A DNA stretch of 42,477 bases from Methanococcus voltae (lineage in GTDB: Archaea > AGJL01 > Methanococci > Methanococcales > Methanococcaceae), in the NCBI RefSeq assembly GCF_017875395.1, contig NZ_JAGGMO010000004.1, positions 1 to 42,477 of the forward strand, in the 5' to 3' direction. Each line of letters starts with the position of its first letter. Positions within the stretch are counted from its first letter, which is position 1. A model generated the notes under the pieces. The model had not been told where the DNA came from, made no database searches, and saw nothing but the letters and a program-made list of their open reading frames with translations. This document shows, piece after piece, positions 1-9,635 of this stretch. The translations under genes and the position numbers were made by a program.

Positions 1-108
1 ATCCTCTTTTATATCCTCTTTTATATCCTCTTTTATATCCTCTTTTATATCCTCTTTTATATCCTCTTTTATATCCTCTTTTATATCCTCTTTTATATCC
101 TCTTTTAC
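1..108 (-). repeat. 12-bp tandem repeat, 9 copies, coding
   Basis: Nine head-to-tail copies of ATCCTCTTTTAT fill the left edge; the last copy ends in C instead of T. On the minus strand each unit encodes Ile-Lys-Glu-Asp, so the repeat forms a charged C-terminal tail of the TPR protein. The array runs off the window, so the full copy number is unknown. Confidence 0.95.
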
Positions 109-1095
109 AACGGATTTATTTTTATATTCTTCAACATTTTTCGGTATCGAACTTACTTTAGTTTTAGCTTTAGCTTTCGTTACTTTTTTATTCTTACTCT
201 TATTATTGGTATCTTTGATCTTTTTAATGTCTTTTTTCTTATTTTTCTTATTTTTCTTATTATATTGTTTTAATCCAATTATAATTATTGTAGCAACTAC
301 GAAAATTGACAATAATGCTAAAATCCAATTTAAATCCATGAAATTCACGGATTCTAACAGGCCATCATTTTGCGAATTTCCATTGTTAGTATTTGAATTT
401 ACAAGCTGACTCTTAAATTCTTCCGCAAGTTTCTTATTATTTTGAATATCGACGTTATTCGGGTCTAATTCCAAAGCCTTATCGTAGCATTGGATAGCTT
501 TATCGTATTTATCCATATTGTATAGTGAATTTCCTTTAGTATTGTAGATAGTCGCACTTTCGGGACCTATCTCCAAAGCTTTATCGTAGCATTGGATAGC
601 TTCTTCATACCTGCTTAATTCGTGAAGTGCATTTCCTTTATGATACCAAGATATATAGTTGCTATTGTTTACTTGTATTGATTTGTCATAGCAACTTATA
701 GCTTCTTCATACCTGCTTAATTCGTGAAGTATGTAGCCTTTATCCATTTGATTAAGATAATTAGTTGGGTTTACACTTATGGCTTTATCACAATAGTTTA
801 AAGCTTCCACGTCTCGCCCTAAATCGTAAAGAAGATATGCTTTATAAATGTAAATGTTGTCATTATTTGGCTCCAATGCTATGGCGTTATCGTAGCATTC
901 TAAGGCTTTATCATACTGCTGTATGCTAACACAGTTATTTCCTTCCTCAACCCAATCATCTGCAGTATATCCATAACTATCCAAACTTCCAGTTTCTAAT
1001 CCCAATACTGGATTTATAAAAACAAATAAAATCATCAACAATGATAAATTTTTGAAATTCTTAAATTTTTTAATATACACATAATTCAACTCCAT
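1..1095 (-). CDS. TPR protein, membrane-anchored, with IKED-repeat tail (partial, 3' end missing)
   Basis: A continuous minus-strand reading frame of 365 codons has no stop inside the window. The ATG at 1095 follows GGAG by about 5 bases; the ATG at 1082 is in another frame that stops quickly. The N-terminus has a hydrophobic stretch (LSLLMILFVFINPVLG) that looks like a signal peptide or anchor. Five or so tetratricopeptide units follow (recurring A-I-x-C-Y-D-K-A, A-L-E-x-x-P). A second membrane segment near residue 250 (LALLSIFVVATIIIIG) is followed by a Lys-rich stretch and then the Ile-Lys-Glu-Asp array. TPRs bind proteins; here they probably sit outside the membrane with the charged tail in the cytoplasm. 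The partner is unknown. Confidence 0.85.
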   Translation of the reverse strand, partial: MELNYVYIKKFKNFKNLSLLMILFVFINPVLGLETGSLDSYGYTADDWVEEGNNCVSIQQYDKALECYDNAIALEPNNDNIYIYKAYLLYDLGRDVEALNYCDKAISVNPTNYLNQMDKGYILHELSRYEEAISCYDKSIQVNNSNYISWYHKGNALHELSRYEEAIQCYDKALEIGPESATIYNTKGNSLYNMDKYDKAIQCYDKALELDPNNVDIQNNKKLAEEFKSQLVNSNTNNGNSQNDGLLESVNFMDLNWILALLSIFVVATIIIIGLKQYNKKNKKNKKKDIKKIKDTNNKSKNKKVTKAKAKTKVSSIPKNVEEYKNKSVVKEDIKEDIKEDIKEDIKEDIKEDIKEDIKEDIKED

Positions 1096-1416
1096 TCAAC
1101 TCCAAAGATTGGTAACAAATTTTTAGATTAACTTTTTAACTTTTTAACTTTTAACTTTAAAATTTACATTTAACTTTAAAATCGACCATTAATTTTAAAG
1201 ATTTTAAAACATATTCATATTGATACTATTTTATTATTCATACTATTTATATTATATTTCCTTACATGACATTATTTAGAATACTATTTTATCATTATGT
1301 TTACGATTAAATAAATAATTATATATTTAATTACTGCTAAATAAATTAATTTGTATTCTAAAAATTGATTAAAATAACAAAAATAGTAATAATATAGAAG
1401 GTTTAATTGTGATAAA
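1096..1416. other. Divergent intergenic region
   Basis: This 321-bp AT-rich spacer separates the divergent TPR and surface-protein genes. It holds several near-repeats of TTAACTTT between about 1130 and 1180 and TATA-like stretches such as ATTATATATTTAATT near 1318. It must contain both promoters, but I cannot place transcription starts. I see no small gene or RNA in it. Confidence 0.5.
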
Positions 1417-4400
1417 ATGAATCAGCCCAACTTAAAAAAAGTATTCTCAGTATTATTGGTACTTTTAACGGTTACTTCGGTAATGCCTTTGGAAATTGCA
1501 AATATTTCCAATGATTCTAGTAATGAATCAGGCAATATGAGTTTAGAAGTGCTTAATGATACAGATACGATTAATAATTTATTAATTAATGAATCTAGTA
1601 ATGAATCTATCACTTATGGTAATAATGATAGTAGCAATGTTATTGCAAATCTTAACAATAGTACTGCCATTAATAGTACTATTGGTACTACAAGTACTAC
1701 TATTGGTGATGATAATACAACCCCAAAGGATACATATGATAATATTAGTACGATTGGCGCAAGTAAAAGTAACAGTCCCGTGTTACAAAGTATCGCTCCA
1801 ACTCAAACTACGTTGTCAAACTCGGTAGCTTCACCAGAGATTCGGACTTTAGGTACAACTTCAGATTCTAGAATTCCCATAACAGGACCTACAATAATTG
1901 ATAAACCCGGATATTATTATTTAAACAATGATATAACGTTTAACTCTAATTATATTACCGTTAAATGTAGCGATGTAATCATAGATGGTAATGGTTATAC
2001 CATATCAAGCGGAGGGGAGACCCAATTTATTCGAATTAATACACTAACTAATGACTACATATCCAATGTTACTATTAAAAACATTAAAATAGACAATTTT
2101 GAAGTATGTGGTATGGATATAGCTAAATTGAAAAATAGTTTAATAGAAAATGTTGAAATAACTGGTAGCAGAATGTGGGGTATAGCACTTCATTCCTGCG
2201 AAAATATTACAATAATAGGCAGTAATATTGAAGGTTATGGTCTATATATCCGAGGTTCGCAATTAGAGCATTGGAATACTCATACGATAGAAAATAACCA
2301 CATAGGTTTGAAAAAGATATATTACTTCAAAAATCAAAAAGGCGGAACAGTTCCAGAAGATGCGGGTCAAGTAATACTCTCAAACTGCAAAAATATGAAA
2401 ATGGAGAATTTAGATATTACCAAAACCATGATGGGAATATTACTTAGTTATTCTAACAATACCTTAATCAATAATGTAAATTGTTGTGATAACCGGGTGG
2501 GTATTTGGTTATATGAATCAAATTATAACAATATATCAAATAGTATTTCAAATTTGAATAATCGGAACATCTACTTGATAAATTCAAGTTATAACAGAAT
2601 ATCTGATAATGAAGCCCAACGTTCAAGGGTTTCTTCAAGTATTATATTGTCAAAAAGTAGCAATAACGTAATAACTGGAAATACTGCATCAAATAATGAA
2701 GTATCTGGTATTACAGCAGATGAGGAAAGTTCTAATAATTTAATATCCAATAATATTGTAAATTTAAATAAAAATAATGGTATTGCGTTATTTAGGTCAA
2801 CTAACAATAGTGTAATAGCAAATATAGCAAATTCTAACACGCGCAATGGTATTTACTTATATGGTTCAAATAACTATACAATACGGGATAATCATCTTTC
2901 CTCAAATATTCTTACTAGTATTTCTATAGTAAATATGGTGAATGGACAAGTGGATAACAATGTCATAGTATCTTGTAAATCAGGTTCAGGAATTTCAGCA
3001 TATGGAACAATTAATACCACCATATTTAATAATACTGCAAATTTAAATAAATATAATGGAATATCGTTAATAAATTCAAAAAATAATATTTTAAAATCAA
3101 ATAATTTAACTTCAAATAATAATTATGGCATATATTTAAAAAATTCAGAAAATAACTCAATATATAACAATTCATTGAATAATTCAAAAAATACATACGT
3201 TGAATTAGGCGGTATAAACTACTGGAACACAACCAAGTCAAATGGTGGCGGTAACCATTGGTTTGCCCCAAACGGAACAGGTTTCTCAGAAATAACACCT
3301 GATAACAATAACGATGGTTTCTGTGATGCTGTACATAAAATAGACGATAATAATATCGATAACTTACCCCTATCGGGTAAAAAAATAGTAGTTGAAGAGA
3401 GTACTAAAATTACTATAAACTCTCCAAACGCAGGCACTATTAAAACTAATAAATTCTTAATAAACGTTACAGCAACAGATAAAGATGGAATAAAAGAAGT
3501 AATAGCAAATATTAACAGTGCAAATATCACATTAACTAAACAAGGTAACTATTATATTGCAAATAAAACATTAGATAATGGAGATTATATCTTAAAAGTA
3601 TTTGCAGAAGATTTATTAGGTAATAAAAACTCAAAACCATTAAAAATATCAATAAATGTTAAACCTACCAATAATAATGATAACGATGATATTCAATTAA
3701 TTTGGAATAGTACTTTCATATGTCCTGAAGATGAGTATTGCCCATATCTTACAGTCTTAAAAGAAGACTGCATTTATACAGTTATCTCGGGCACTAAAAA
3801 ACGTCTAATATTAAAATATGATTTAGAGGGTAATTTGATATGGAATAGAACCATTATAAACTCAAATCCGATACCTGGTGGCCACAGTTGTGGTGGTCAC
3901 ACAAGTATTAGTGGCAATTCTAATCCATATATTAGTTTTGCAGGTAATTTTGAAGACGATTCTGCCTTAGTATATGCAGTTTATGATTTTGACGGTAATT
4001 TGATAGTACATAAGACATTTAATAATAATTATTATATAGACATAATAAAAAATAATAACTCCACAGATTATTATTACATTAGCAAAAATACATCCTCAAA
4101 TAATGAGATACTTATTTCCAAATACTTAAAAAATACATCAGTTTGGAACACGACCTATAAATGTAAGGGAATTATTGATGAATATAGAAAGCTTAGTAAG
4201 GAAAACATTTTATATTTAACACTTATTTCAAAAGATGAAACCGATAAACGTGAAGTAATTTCATTAAAATATGATTTAGATGGTAATTTGTTATGGAATA
4301 CGACATATAAACTTCAAGATGCTTATGAAATAACTGAATATAGTTATGAAGATGGCAATTATATGATAAATGTATCCGTTACCAATTTATCTAAAAAAAT

Positions 4401-5817
4401 ATCTTTAAAATACGATGATAAAGGAAATTTATTAGAAACTAATTCATATAAGATGTTTTATAAAAAATATGACGATAATATATACGAAAGCGATAATTCC
4501 GTATTTATATTCAATATAACGACAAATGAATCAAATAATTATTTAAACATATCAAACTATGATTTAAATGGTACATTATTACATAATGAATCAATATTAA
4601 CAAATTTAAAAGAAATTGATGACATTGATAATATTTATTATTCATATAAGGATGGAAAATTATATTTACAAATATCTGGAGTAGATAAAAATTCAAATAA
4701 ACAAATTACACTTTTAAAATTTGATGATTCGGGTAATTTGTTATGGAATACAACTTATGAATCAGATAATATATACTCAATAGATTGGCCATGTGGTAGA
4801 GCTGATGGAATATATGTATGTATTATTGAAAATGATATTAATAACGAGTTAATTAAATATTTCAGATTATTAAAATATGATTTAGATGGTAATTTGTTAT
4901 GGAATCACTTATTTAACGATTCAAGCGTTAAAATTTCAGATTCATTGCCAATACAACCCAAAGTATCATATGATTCTAAATACTTATATTTGGTACTTCA
5001 AAGCTCTAATATATCTGACTTATCCGTCTTAAAATATAGTTTGGGAGATGTTGTTGATACAAATGGCCCTAAAATAATAGTAAATTCTCCAAAAGCAGGC
5101 AATATAAAAACTAACAAACTATCGATAAATGTTACCGTAACAGATGATACTGGCGTAAGCAAGGTAACTGCAAATGTAGATAATGAAGATATCAGCTTAT
5201 CGAAAAAAGGTAACTATTACATTGCAGATAAAACATTGAGCGACGGTAATTATAAAGTAAATATATATGCGGAGGATTTATTAGGAAATAAAAACTCAAA
5301 AACTGTAAATATTGTAGTAAAGACTAAAAACACCCCTCAAAGTTCCAATAGGGGACATTCCAATGGAAACCGTAGAAGTAGTGACGTATCCCCTACAATC
5401 AAACTAAATGTTATTAAAAACGTAGTTTCAAACTCGGCAATCGTATGCGGAAGTAGTTTTGATAGGCAATTAGCTAAAAATCTAAAAGAAACCATTAATC
5501 CAGACGATTATAAAATTGATAGAGATACTATCGTAGTAGGTGGGCCAATTTCAAACGCATTTGCTAAAAAATACAATGATAGATTCAGTAGCCCAATATC
5601 AAATAATTATCCTGGCAAAAATAGAGGAGTTATTCAAATAATTAAAATACCTGATGATAGTAGTTCGATAATTCAAAGTCATGATATGATCTATATAGCT
5701 GGTTCTGATAGATTAGGAACTCGTGCTGCATTAGAATATTTTGAAACTCTTAATGAATTACCTGAAGAACCTGTTATAGTAGAATGGACTAGTTCTGGTT
5801 ATAAGGTAGTTAACTAA
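1417..5817 (+). CDS. Large surface protein: beta-helix, propeller-like repeats, S-layer C-terminal domain
   Basis: A 1466-residue secreted protein. GTGAT precedes the ATG. The signal peptide is KKVFSVLLVLLTVTSVMPL. A Ser/Thr/Asn-rich spacer (about 30-150) follows. Residues 155-640 form a right-handed parallel beta-helix of NosD/PbH1 type (recurring N-N-x-I-x-x-N and S-x-N-N). Residues about 667-748 and 1222-1305 are two copies of one Ig-like domain (N-S-P-x-A-G-x-I-K-T-N-K, then A-E-D-L-L-G-N-K-N-S-K). Between them lie repeats around K-Y-D-L-D-G-N-L-L-W-N, probably a propeller. The last 130 residues match the methanogen S-layer C-terminal domain (VVGGPISNAFAKKYN, GVIQI, IYIAGSDRLGTRAALEYF). 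Many N-x-S/T sequons suggest heavy N-glycosylation. It is probably an S-layer-anchored adhesin or structural surface protein; the ligand is unknown. Confidence 0.85.
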   Translation: MNQPNLKKVFSVLLVLLTVTSVMPLEIANISNDSSNESGNMSLEVLNDTDTINNLLINESSNESITYGNNDSSNVIANLNNSTAINSTIGTTSTTIGDDNTTPKDTYDNISTIGASKSNSPVLQSIAPTQTTLSNSVASPEIRTLGTTSDSRIPITGPTIIDKPGYYYLNNDITFNSNYITVKCSDVIIDGNGYTISSGGETQFIRINTLTNDYISNVTIKNIKIDNFEVCGMDIAKLKNSLIENVEITGSRMWGIALHSCENITIIGSNIEGYGLYIRGSQLEHWNTHTIENNHIGLKKIYYFKNQKGGTVPEDAGQVILSNCKNMKMENLDITKTMMGILLSYSNNTLINNVNCCDNRVGIWLYESNYNNISNSISNLNNRNIYLINSSYNRISDNEAQRSRVSSSIILSKSSNNVITGNTASNNEVSGITADEESSNNLISNNIVNLNKNNGIALFRSTNNSVIANIANSNTRNGIYLYGSNNYTIRDNHLSSNILTSISIVNMVNGQVDNNVIVSCKSGSGISAYGTINTTIFNNTANLNKYNGISLINSKNNILKSNNLTSNNNYGIYLKNSENNSIYNNSLNNSKNTYVELGGINYWNTTKSNGGGNHWFAPNGTGFSEITPDNNNDGFCDAVHKIDDNNIDNLPLSGKKIVVEESTKITINSPNAGTIKTNKFLINVTATDKDGIKEVIANINSANITLTKQGNYYIANKTLDNGDYILKVFAEDLLGNKNSKPLKISINVKPTNNNDNDDIQLIWNSTFICPEDEYCPYLTVLKEDCIYTVISGTKKRLILKYDLEGNLIWNRTIINSNPIPGGHSCGGHTSISGNSNPYISFAGNFEDDSALVYAVYDFDGNLIVHKTFNNNYYIDIIKNNNSTDYYYISKNTSSNNEILISKYLKNTSVWNTTYKCKGIIDEYRKLSKENILYLTLISKDETDKREVISLKYDLDGNLLWNTTYKLQDAYEITEYSYEDGNYMINVSVTNLSKKISLKYDDKGNLLETNSYKMFYKKYDDNIYESDNSVFIFNITTNESNNYLNISNYDLNGTLLHNESILTNLKEIDDIDNIYYSYKDGKLYLQISGVDKNSNKQITLLKFDDSGNLLWNTTYESDNIYSIDWPCGRADGIYVCIIENDINNELIKYFRLLKYDLDGNLLWNHLFNDSSVKISDSLPIQPKVSYDSKYLYLVLQSSNISDLSVLKYSLGDVVDTNGPKIIVNSPKAGNIKTNKLSINVTVTDDTGVSKVTANVDNEDISLSKKGNYYIADKTLSDGNYKVNIYAEDLLGNKNSKTVNIVVKTKNTPQSSNRGHSNGNRRSSDVSPTIKLNVIKNVVSNSAIVCGSSFDRQLAKNLKETINPDDYKIDRDTIVVGGPISNAFAKKYNDRFSSPISNNYPGKNRGVIQIIKIPDDSSSIIQSHDMIYIAGSDRLGTRAALEYFETLNELPEEPVIVEWTSSGYKVVN

Positions 5818-5821
5818 CCTT

Positions 5822-5860
5822 TTGATGAAACTTTTTTTAAAAGTTTCGTTAAATCATCAA
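5822..5860 (+). terminator. Hairpin after the surface-protein gene
   Basis: A perfect 9-bp stem, GAAACTTTT (5827-5835) against AAAAGTTTC (5839-5847), closes a TTT loop. An outer TTGATG/CATCAA pair flanks it. It begins 5 bases after the stop codon of the surface protein, as expected for a terminator or 3'-end stabiliser. Confidence 0.5.
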
Positions 5861-5920
5861 TTTGTAATTATATCGTATTAATGACTGATAATTACACTAA
5901 AAAGAATATAAAGCGTTATA

Positions 5921-5941
5921 TATGGAATAACTTATTCCATA
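5921..5941. promoter_or_regulatory. 21-bp perfect palindrome upstream of the KAP gene
   Basis: TATGGAATAA and TTATTCCATA are perfect inverse complements around a single C. The one-base centre suits a dimeric protein binding site better than an RNA hairpin. It lies about 220 bp before the KAP NTPase start. The binding protein is unknown. Confidence 0.4.
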
Positions 5942-6016
5942 ATTTATTTTTTTAAAATTATTATTAATTGAGGTTTTTTTTATGCTATATTATTAATTTA
6001 TTATCTAAAAATTCAG

Positions 6017-6053
6017 TTAAAAAGGGTTATATATTTTTAAAAATAAAATTGTT
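6017..6053 (+). repeat. 37-bp dispersed repeat with TATA-like core, copy A
   Basis: This 37-bp stretch, which contains AAAAAGGGTTATATATTTTT, is identical to the reverse complement of 13487-13523. Both copies sit upstream of, and point towards, a gene: here the KAP NTPase, there the 98-residue membrane protein. The TTATATAT core looks like an archaeal TATA box, so it may be a shared promoter. Confidence 0.75.
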
Positions 6054-6158
6054 GTAATATAATTTTAAGGTGTTAATAATTTCAATATATAATTAAGCAT
6101 AACATAACCAGCTATTTAAAACATAATTTAACAATACATACTAAGCGAGGGCGAAAAT

Positions 6159-8534
6159 GTGGGAAATAAAAATATAATAATGGGAATTAACAATGGCGAA
6201 GGTAAAGATCTTCTTGAACGGAGGGAATTTCATGAAAACCTAACTAATGTAATGAATTGGCAAGATCAAGATAAAAATGGTTTTGTAATCGGTCTTTATG
6301 GTTCCTGGGGCTCAGGTAAGACTTTTTCACTTACTAAATCCTTGGATACGTTAAATAAAGAATATGAAAATGGAAAAAATAAAGAAAAACCAGAGATTGT
6401 TCATTTTAACCCCTGGTATTTTGCAGAAACTGATGACTTAATATTACGTTTTTTTGGAGTGTTATCTGGAGCACTTAAAGATAGACAGAGTAAATTAAAA
6501 AATATAAAAGAATGTGTTAATGAAGAACTTTTTGATAGTATAAATGATTTATCCAAACAGTTAGATGGTTACTTTGAAAAAATAATGGCATTATCTGTAC
6601 CGGTTATGAACCCCACATTATTGGGAATGGGGCTGGTGGGTAAAAAACTTACTAAAAAAATACAAAAAAATTATGAATCATTTTATAACATTGTTAATCT
6701 AAAAGAAAATTTAAATAAAAAATTTGAAAAATTACCATTTAAGATAATCGTTGTAATGGATGATATAGACCGATTAAATGATAAAGAGATATGCCAAATA
6801 TTTCATCTTGTAAAATGCTTAGCAGATTTTAAAAATGTAACTTATGTTTTATCGTTTGATGAAAAAATTGTATCCAACGCATTAGAAAATTGTCAAAAAG
6901 GCTATGGAATGCACTATCTTGAAAAGATTGTACAGTTTCCAATAAAAATGCCCCATCCACATGGAATAGTTTTAGAAAATATTTTGGAAAAAGAATTGGA
7001 AAAAATAATGGGGAAAGACCCTACAACCATTCCCCAATACTATGAATTTTATCACTTATCATTTAGCAACATGTTAAATAATATTCGAGATGTTAATAGA
7101 TATTTAGCCATATTTAATTTTAATTATAATTTATTAAAGGGTAAGGTAAATGAGATAGATTTAATTGTATTAACTTCGTTACAAGTTTTTACGCCTGAAA
7201 TTTATGATTGGATTAAAAATAATAAAAAATTATTTGTAGGTTATTCCACATCTGTAGGCGGGTATTCTACCAGTAATTTAATCAATACTGAAATAGATCG
7301 GTATTCCGAAATAAAAGAACGTTTAAATAATAGATATATACCTGTCGAAGATATAGATCAATTACTTACGGGTTTATTTCCTAATTCACCCCTTAATAAT
7401 ATTAACGAGATGAGTCCAAAAGAGGGTGATTTAGAAAATAGAATATATGGGGAAAACTCTTTTGAAACTTACTTTTTATACGATAGCTCAGACTATAGTT
7501 TTGATAAAGACTTGATGTTCCAAAAAACTGAAAATCTTTCGGAAAAAGATTATTTAGGTTTTTTACAAAAACTATCTAAGGAAAATCGGTTAGAATTATA
7601 TATTTCAAAATTATGTACTAATCCGCAAATACTACACGATACTCCAAAAAATAATATTGAAATAGTTTCCGATGGATTAATTAGTAGTTTAAACTATATG
7701 CTTCCACATAATAAAGAACATATCAGTTGGAAAATATTTGAAGGATTAGATAAATTATTTGTTATCACTAAAGATCCTGAAAATAATACAAAAATACTAA
7801 TAAATTCTTTGAAAAAAAGTGAAGACTCTTACTTAATTCTCGATAAAATAATATACAAATATCGAGAAAAACCCGACGAACCTAATAATCCATATTTATC
7901 AGAAGAACCCCATTATTTAGATTTTAATTATATTTCTAATGAAAAATTAGTTAAAATAATTAAAGAACTTTACAAAGGCTTGCATTTTGAACATATAAGT
8001 ACCATACTTTCAGGAATAAGTAAGGAAAAAATATATTATGTGTTAAAAAACCTTGATAAAAGTATAATTTTAGAATGTATGCAAAACATAAAACATATTT
8101 CAGGAATGAATATATTTGCAAATTTGACAAAGTTAACTGAAGAAGAAATAAGTGAAGAAATCTTAGGAGATACCGAAGAATATTTGAAATCTAACGATTT
8201 ATTTATGAAATATATCGAATTTAAAAATAAAAAAAATTATGTATCAACAGAGCACCCTATAGTTTATTCACTATCAAAAAACACTACCGTTTCATCAAAT
8301 ACTCAGACCTTGATGGGATTAAATGAACCAGCAATGGGTTTTGTACTTAGTAAAATTAATGAAAATAATTTAAAACGTATTGCTTCCCAATTACAGGATG
8401 ATAATGGACATGAAATATATGAAAACGTAGTCCGACTTTCTAAATTAAAATATTTCTTAGAACTTGAAGAGATTTCACCTGAAAAAATAAACTTCTTTAT
8501 AGAAAATACGCCATATTATAAAAATCAAAAATAA
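6159..8534 (+). CDS. KAP-family P-loop NTPase
   Basis: 791 residues. Walker A is GSWGSGKT (48-55). The KAP signature FNPWYFAETDDL follows at about 83-94, and Walker B is IIVVMDDIDRL (196-206). Residues 144-164 are fairly hydrophobic, at the position where KAP proteins often carry membrane helices. The C-terminal half (about 350-791) is helical and resembles nothing I recognise. KAP NTPases are often membrane-associated, and several act in anti-phage defence; that role here is inference. The GTG start at 6159 follows GAGGGCG weakly; ATG at 6180 is an alternative that keeps the whole NTPase domain. No effector gene is obvious on the same strand, so if it is a defence gene it may act alone. Confidence 0.85.
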   Translation: MGNKNIIMGINNGEGKDLLERREFHENLTNVMNWQDQDKNGFVIGLYGSWGSGKTFSLTKSLDTLNKEYENGKNKEKPEIVHFNPWYFAETDDLILRFFGVLSGALKDRQSKLKNIKECVNEELFDSINDLSKQLDGYFEKIMALSVPVMNPTLLGMGLVGKKLTKKIQKNYESFYNIVNLKENLNKKFEKLPFKIIVVMDDIDRLNDKEICQIFHLVKCLADFKNVTYVLSFDEKIVSNALENCQKGYGMHYLEKIVQFPIKMPHPHGIVLENILEKELEKIMGKDPTTIPQYYEFYHLSFSNMLNNIRDVNRYLAIFNFNYNLLKGKVNEIDLIVLTSLQVFTPEIYDWIKNNKKLFVGYSTSVGGYSTSNLINTEIDRYSEIKERLNNRYIPVEDIDQLLTGLFPNSPLNNINEMSPKEGDLENRIYGENSFETYFLYDSSDYSFDKDLMFQKTENLSEKDYLGFLQKLSKENRLELYISKLCTNPQILHDTPKNNIEIVSDGLISSLNYMLPHNKEHISWKIFEGLDKLFVITKDPENNTKILINSLKKSEDSYLILDKIIYKYREKPDEPNNPYLSEEPHYLDFNYISNEKLVKIIKELYKGLHFEHISTILSGISKEKIYYVLKNLDKSIILECMQNIKHISGMNIFANLTKLTEEEISEEILGDTEEYLKSNDLFMKYIEFKNKKNYVSTEHPIVYSLSKNTTVSSNTQTLMGLNEPAMGFVLSKINENNLKRIASQLQDDNGHEIYENVVRLSKLKYFLELEEISPEKINFFIENTPYYKNQK

Positions 8535-8546
8535 TTATTTTTATAT

Positions 8547-8813
8547 TTATTTATATAATTTTTTTAGAATTTTTAATTCAATTTCTAAAGTATGTATAAT
8601 CTCTAAAATTTCTTTTTTTTTAACTTCATTTTTAAAATCTAAAATAGCTACATGAGTTATAAACGTACCCATTAAAGAACATAGTTTTAAACACGTTTTT
8701 TCAAACGATTCTTCACATCCCACATTTTTTTCATGATAAAAATCCTTTTTGAGTTGTTCAAATTCATACTTGCAATTAAAATGATCAAAATTAGATATTT
8801 GTGGGCAAATCAT
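8547..8813 (-). CDS. Small helical protein, unknown
   Basis: 88 residues, predicted mostly helical with a coiled-coil-like C-terminus (KKKEILEIIHTLEIELKILKKLYK) and four cysteines. Its ATG overlaps the stop codon of the upstream 54-residue gene (TAATG), so the two are translationally coupled. It ends 12 bp from the KAP stop, convergently. I do not recognise the family. Confidence 0.6.
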   Translation of the reverse strand: MICPQISNFDHFNCKYEFEQLKKDFYHEKNVGCEESFEKTCLKLCSLMGTFITHVAILDFKNEVKKKEILEIIHTLEIELKILKKLYK

Positions 8814-8977
8814 TATTTTTTAAAAGTTAAATTTTCTATTTTATTTGCAATTACCCCATTATTTATTTTAACGTTTAAATTATTTTTTTTAGATTCTTCA
8901 ACCTCTTCAAAATCTACCAATTCTAAAATATCATCATCTGTGAATTTATCATTTTCTAATTTTCTTAGATTTTTCAT
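8813..8977 (-). CDS. 54-residue acidic protein sharing its tail with the neighbouring regulator
   Basis: The N-terminal half is acidic (FTDDDILELVDFEEVEE). The C-terminus INNGVIANKIENLTF is nearly the same as ENNGVIANKIENLEF near the end of the winged-helix protein at 9061-9435. The shared tail suggests descent by duplication and perhaps a common interaction surface. The stop overlaps the start of the 88-residue gene. The binding site before the ATG is weak. The conserved tail and the coupling are the main reasons to call it real. Confidence 0.6.
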   Translation of the reverse strand: MKNLRKLENDKFTDDDILELVDFEEVEESKKNNLNVKINNGVIANKIENLTFKK

Positions 8978-9060
8978 AATATCATAGCCTATAAATTAGT
9001 TAGTTTATTAAATTTACCATATGATTTAGATGTATCTAATAAAATATATATGTTTAGGAT

Positions 9061-9435
9061 TTAATTCTTTTTTTCACAATTGTTTATTGAAAATTCTAGA
9101 TTTTCTATTTTATTTGCAATCACTCCATTATTTTCTAATACTCGAACATTAAAATTCATAATCTCGTCATCTAATTCATCTCCTAAGTTAAATATCTCAA
9201 AAGCTTTTTTACCTATCGGGGTTAGGTAATAGTAGGTCCTAGGAAATTTGTGGGTTCCACCTACCTCTTTTTTACCTATAATATTTAGTTCGTATAGTTC
9301 TCGAATAGCCCGTCCCAAAGCTCCTTTTGATATTTCAGAAATATCCATTAATTCCCCAAAATATATTTGTTCGTGTTCTCTTATAATTTCCAAAATCTTA
9401 CGCATATTTGATTTTGACAGGGATTTTAATATCAT
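9061..9435 (-). CDS. Winged-helix transcriptional regulator
   Basis: 124 residues. Residues 10-75 fit a winged helix: MRKILEIIREHEQIYFGELM, then SKGALGRAIRELYELNII as recognition helix region, then a wing ending in PRTYYYLTPIGKKAF. This resembles archaeal ArsR/MarR-type regulators. The C-terminal NNGVIANKIENL segment is shared with the 54-residue protein downstream, with which it probably forms an operon. AGGTAT precedes the ATG. An inverted repeat at 9546-9563, about 110 bp upstream, is a plausible operator for it or for the other regulator at 9757. Confidence 0.75.
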   Translation of the reverse strand: MILKSLSKSNMRKILEIIREHEQIYFGELMDISEISKGALGRAIRELYELNIIGKKEVGGTHKFPRTYYYLTPIGKKAFEIFNLGDELDDEIMNFNVRVLENNGVIANKIENLEFSINNCEKKN

Positions 9436-9545
9436 AATATACCTTTTTAAATTTTTACTATTATTTTATTATTTTATTTTTATTTCTTATTATTTTATTA
9501 TCATATTCGTTATAATCATATATACAGTTTGCTATAATGTTAATA

Positions 9546-9563
9546 GTTATCATAAATGATAAC
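9546..9563. promoter_or_regulatory. Operator-like inverted repeat between two regulator genes
   Basis: GTTATCAT and ATGATAAC are perfect 8-bp inverted arms around AA. The site lies in the divergent spacer between the winged-helix gene (minus strand) and the small transcript starting near 9636 (plus strand). That is where an autoregulatory operator would be expected. Confidence 0.55.
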
Positions 9564-9635
9564 AGTTATATAATAGAAGATTATAAAGATATAACCAATA
9601 AGTTAGGAAACAATCTAGTTTAAAGGGGACGTACT

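Noticed and set aside
1-108. CRISPR array
   Set aside because: The repeats are directly adjacent 12-mers without spacers and encode a protein tail.
3219-3530. Antisense 103-codon frame inside the surface protein gene
   Set aside because: It is a shadow of a repetitive AT-rich gene and has no binding site. The same applies to the other long antisense frames inside large genes (for example 30001-30306 and 39688-39996).
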